From DATGHS01 sp035307785 (GTDB taxonomy: Bacteria; Planctomycetota; Planctomycetia; Gemmatales; Gemmataceae), in assembly GCA_035307785.1 (NCBI GenBank), contig DATGHS010000556.1, positions 1-16,035 on the forward strand: 16,035 nt of DNA, written 5' to 3'. The notes below the pieces were generated by a model that saw only the letters and a program-made list of their open reading frames with translations, had not been told where the DNA came from and did not search any database. Of the stretch, positions 14,593 through 16,035 are shown piece by piece; the first letter of the stretch is position 1, and every line of letters starts with the position of its first letter. The translations under genes were made by a program, and so were the position numbers.

Positions 14593-14652
14593 GAGGGAAA
14601 GGGAGCGCTTTTCCGCAGTAGACGGTCCACTCTAAAACGATGAGCTGCTTTT

Positions 14653-14710
14653 TCGTAGACGAAGCTGCTAGCGTCGTTGCGTGTGACGACGCTAGCAGCG
14701 TCGTCTACGA
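14653..14710. repeat. Long palindromic repeat, family C
   Basis: A 25-bp inverted repeat: 14653-14677 begins TCGTAGACGAAGCTGC, the partner is 14686-14710, with a single mismatch (A at the position where the other arm calls for C). The loop is 8 nt (TGCGTGTG), the same length as in the unrelated families A and B. Confidence 0.88.
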
Positions 14711-15039
14711 TTACACAAATGACCACTTCAGCATTGAAGGTCTACAAGTCGGCAAGCGAGGGTGCGCCGGCCCACCGCGAGGGAATGCATACCGCCGTTG
14801 CCTTGGCTCTAGCGGGTCAATTCGTTGCAGACGCCGGCGATGGCGGCGTGTCCTACACGGACTGGCAACGAAAGGCAGTTCCACAGGTGGACAACTGCTT
14901 CTGCCGCAAGTTGTTCATCCATAATCTCTTAAGACATTTGGCCGCCAGGTATGGGCAATTCGTTGCTTCGTTGCATTCGTTGCAGGGAACCAGCGGACCC
15001 ACCCCCCGACAACTGCAACGAATCGGGCTGACTATAGGT
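14711..15039. other. Stretch without a convincing gene, with repeated TTCGTTGC motif
   Basis: Part of the 597-bp gap 14443-15039. The octamer TTCGTTGC occurs on the + strand at 14821-14828, 14959-14966, 14967-14974 and 14976-14983, and inverted (GCAACGAA) at 14865-14872 and 15015-15022. The longer CAATTCGTTGC occurs at 14818 and 14956, and ATTCGTTGCAG (14975-14985) is inverted at 15013-15023. An open frame from about 14719 (begins M-T-T-S-A-L-K-V) has no ribosome binding site and runs into the oxidoreductase gene antisense. A short protein-like passage (V-S-Y-T-D-W-Q-R-K-A) hints at a decayed gene, but I do not recognise it. Confidence 0.5.
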
Positions 15040-16035
15040 TCACAGCCCTTCGACTTCCCAACCTTTGCGATACTCCTTCCGCACAAAGCGGTTCGCCGCT
15101 TCGCTGTTTGTTTGTAGCTTTTGCGAATCCCACTCCAGCAATTGCTTCGGAAAGCGCGTGGCCAGGCAGCCGAGCAGGACCAATTCCGTGAGCGGGCCGG
15201 AATAAGCGAATGGGGCCGAGGTTGTGCCGTTGCCGCGCACGGCTTCGACGAATTGCAGATAGTGATCGTTGCCGCCGACGTGCGGCAGCTTCGCATCTTT
15301 AAACTTCTCCGTCGGGAACAACACGGGGTTGGCGATGTAGGGCGAATACAACACACCCTCGGTGCCGATGTAAATCGAACCTTGATCGGTGACCTTGCCG
15401 CCGACCTGTTGCTGCACTTCGGTCGGCGGACGGCGGTCGCCGTCGTACCAAACCAGCACCGGTTCCTGGTTGGTGTATTTCGTCGGTTTCAATTTATAGC
15501 GGACTTGCGAATCGAGTCCCCAGTTGGTCGAATTCGGCGCGCCACCTTCCGAGAAAACAGAAACCACCGTGGGCTGGCCAAGCGAACCAAAGACCGGATC
15601 GAGAATGTGGCAACCCATGTCGCCAAAGGTGCCGGTGCCGAAGTCTAGCCGCTTGCGCCAGTTGCCGGGGTGATAGTATTCCCCGCCGATAAACGGCCGC
15701 TCCGCCGCCACGCCGAGCCAGAAGTCCCAGTTGAAGCCTTCCGGCACGTTGTCCTTCTTGTTCGGAATCGGCGCACGATCGCCCCAGTGCTTGCCGCTCC
15801 AGCTGTGCACTTCCTTGACTTTACCGATCGCGCCGGAGTGGATGATCTCGACTACCGTCTTGTGCACCGGATGCGAGTGAATCTGAATGCCCATCTGACT
15901 GATGAGCTTTTTCTCGGCCGCCACTTTCGTCAGTTGCCGGGCCTCGAAGATCGACTGCGTGAGCGGCTTCTGCGTGTAAACATTCAGCCCCTGTTGCATT
16001 GCGCGCATGGTGATGGGCGCGTGCATGTGATCGGG
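15040..16035 (-). CDS. Gfo/Idh/MocA family oxidoreductase, N-terminus outside window
   Basis: The frame is open to the window edge (P-D-H-M-H-A at 16018-16035) and stops at 15040; about 331 C-terminal residues are present. The P-D-H-x-H motif, then V-Y-T-Q-K-P-L-T-Q-S, is the NAD(P)-binding region of this family; the common E-K-P reads Q-K-P, keeping the catalytic Lys. H-P-G-N-W-R-K-R-L-D-F-G-T-G-T-F-G-D-M-G-C-H-I-L-D carries the conserved Asp and His of the substrate site. Planctomycetes hold many such proteins, often exported by a twin-arginine signal, which would lie beyond the window here. Likely substrates are sugars or polyols, but the exact one cannot be read. The gene is minus strand and well separated from the TPR gene. 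Confidence 0.88.
   Translation of the reverse strand, partial: PDHMHAPITMRAMQQGLNVYTQKPLTQSIFEARQLTKVAAEKKLISQMGIQIHSHPVHKTVVEIIHSGAIGKVKEVHSWSGKHWGDRAPIPNKKDNVPEGFNWDFWLGVAAERPFIGGEYYHPGNWRKRLDFGTGTFGDMGCHILDPVFGSLGQPTVVSVFSEGGAPNSTNWGLDSQVRYKLKPTKYTNQEPVLVWYDGDRRPPTEVQQQVGGKVTDQGSIYIGTEGVLYSPYIANPVLFPTEKFKDAKLPHVGGNDHYLQFVEAVRGNGTTSAPFAYSGPLTELVLLGCLATRFPKQLLEWDSQKLQTNSEAANRFVRKEYRKGWEVEGL

Noticed and set aside
14677..15117. A 146-codon + strand frame after palindrome C
   Set aside because: No ribosome binding site, its start overlaps the palindrome, and its end runs antisense into the oxidoreductase gene; a decayed gene is possible but not supported.
15905..16035. Q-K-P instead of E-K-P in the oxidoreductase as a loss of function
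   Set aside because: The catalytic Lys is kept, and I recall Q-K-P variants in planctomycete members, so it is not a clear defect.

Overview
The window is most likely from a member of the phylum Planctomycetota. It carries a BBP7-type outer-membrane beta-barrel protein, a cysteine-rich protein with planctomycete-type YTV repeats, a lone prenyltransferase-repeat protein, a Gfo/Idh/MocA oxidoreductase of the planctomycete kind, and many intergenic palindromes. I cannot name a genus. GC content looks high throughout and I see no tRNA, rRNA, CRISPR array, transposase or integrase.

Left part (1-4455), envelope genes on the + strand. The window opens inside the 3' end of a BBP7-type gene. A second, complete paralogue follows (699-1946), and both end in near-identical terminator hairpins. 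Next is a 681-residue secreted protein (2332-4377) with about 90 cysteines and many YTV-like repeats, probably a cell-wall or outer-surface scaffold protein.

Middle-left (4480-7473). A convergent minus-strand gene encodes a prenyltransferase-fold protein that appears to lack the zinc ligands. A divergent secreted thioredoxin-like/CAP fusion and a small DUF2752 membrane protein follow. Palindromic repeats lie between these genes.

Middle (7576-11312), the main feature: a minus-strand cluster in the order Rieske iron-sulfur protein, cytochrome b (b6-like, with a candidate heme c_n cysteine), single-domain globin, and membrane-anchored octaheme cytochrome c of the hydroxylamine-oxidoreductase type. 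No cytochrome c1 or f is present. I infer a quinol-cytochrome b/Rieske module exchanging electrons with an octaheme enzyme acting on a nitrogen compound, with the globin handling NO or O2. A palindromic repeat sits inside the cluster between cytochrome b and globin. Beyond it is a leftover, diverged copy of the last codons of cytochrome b, a scar of a past rearrangement.

Right part (11500-16035). A minus-strand ABC-F ATPase is followed by a secreted Tyr/Gly-rich and Pro-rich TPR protein. Then comes about 600 bp without a convincing gene, holding another long palindrome and a cluster of an 8-bp motif. The window ends within a Gfo/Idh/MocA oxidoreductase that continues past the right edge.
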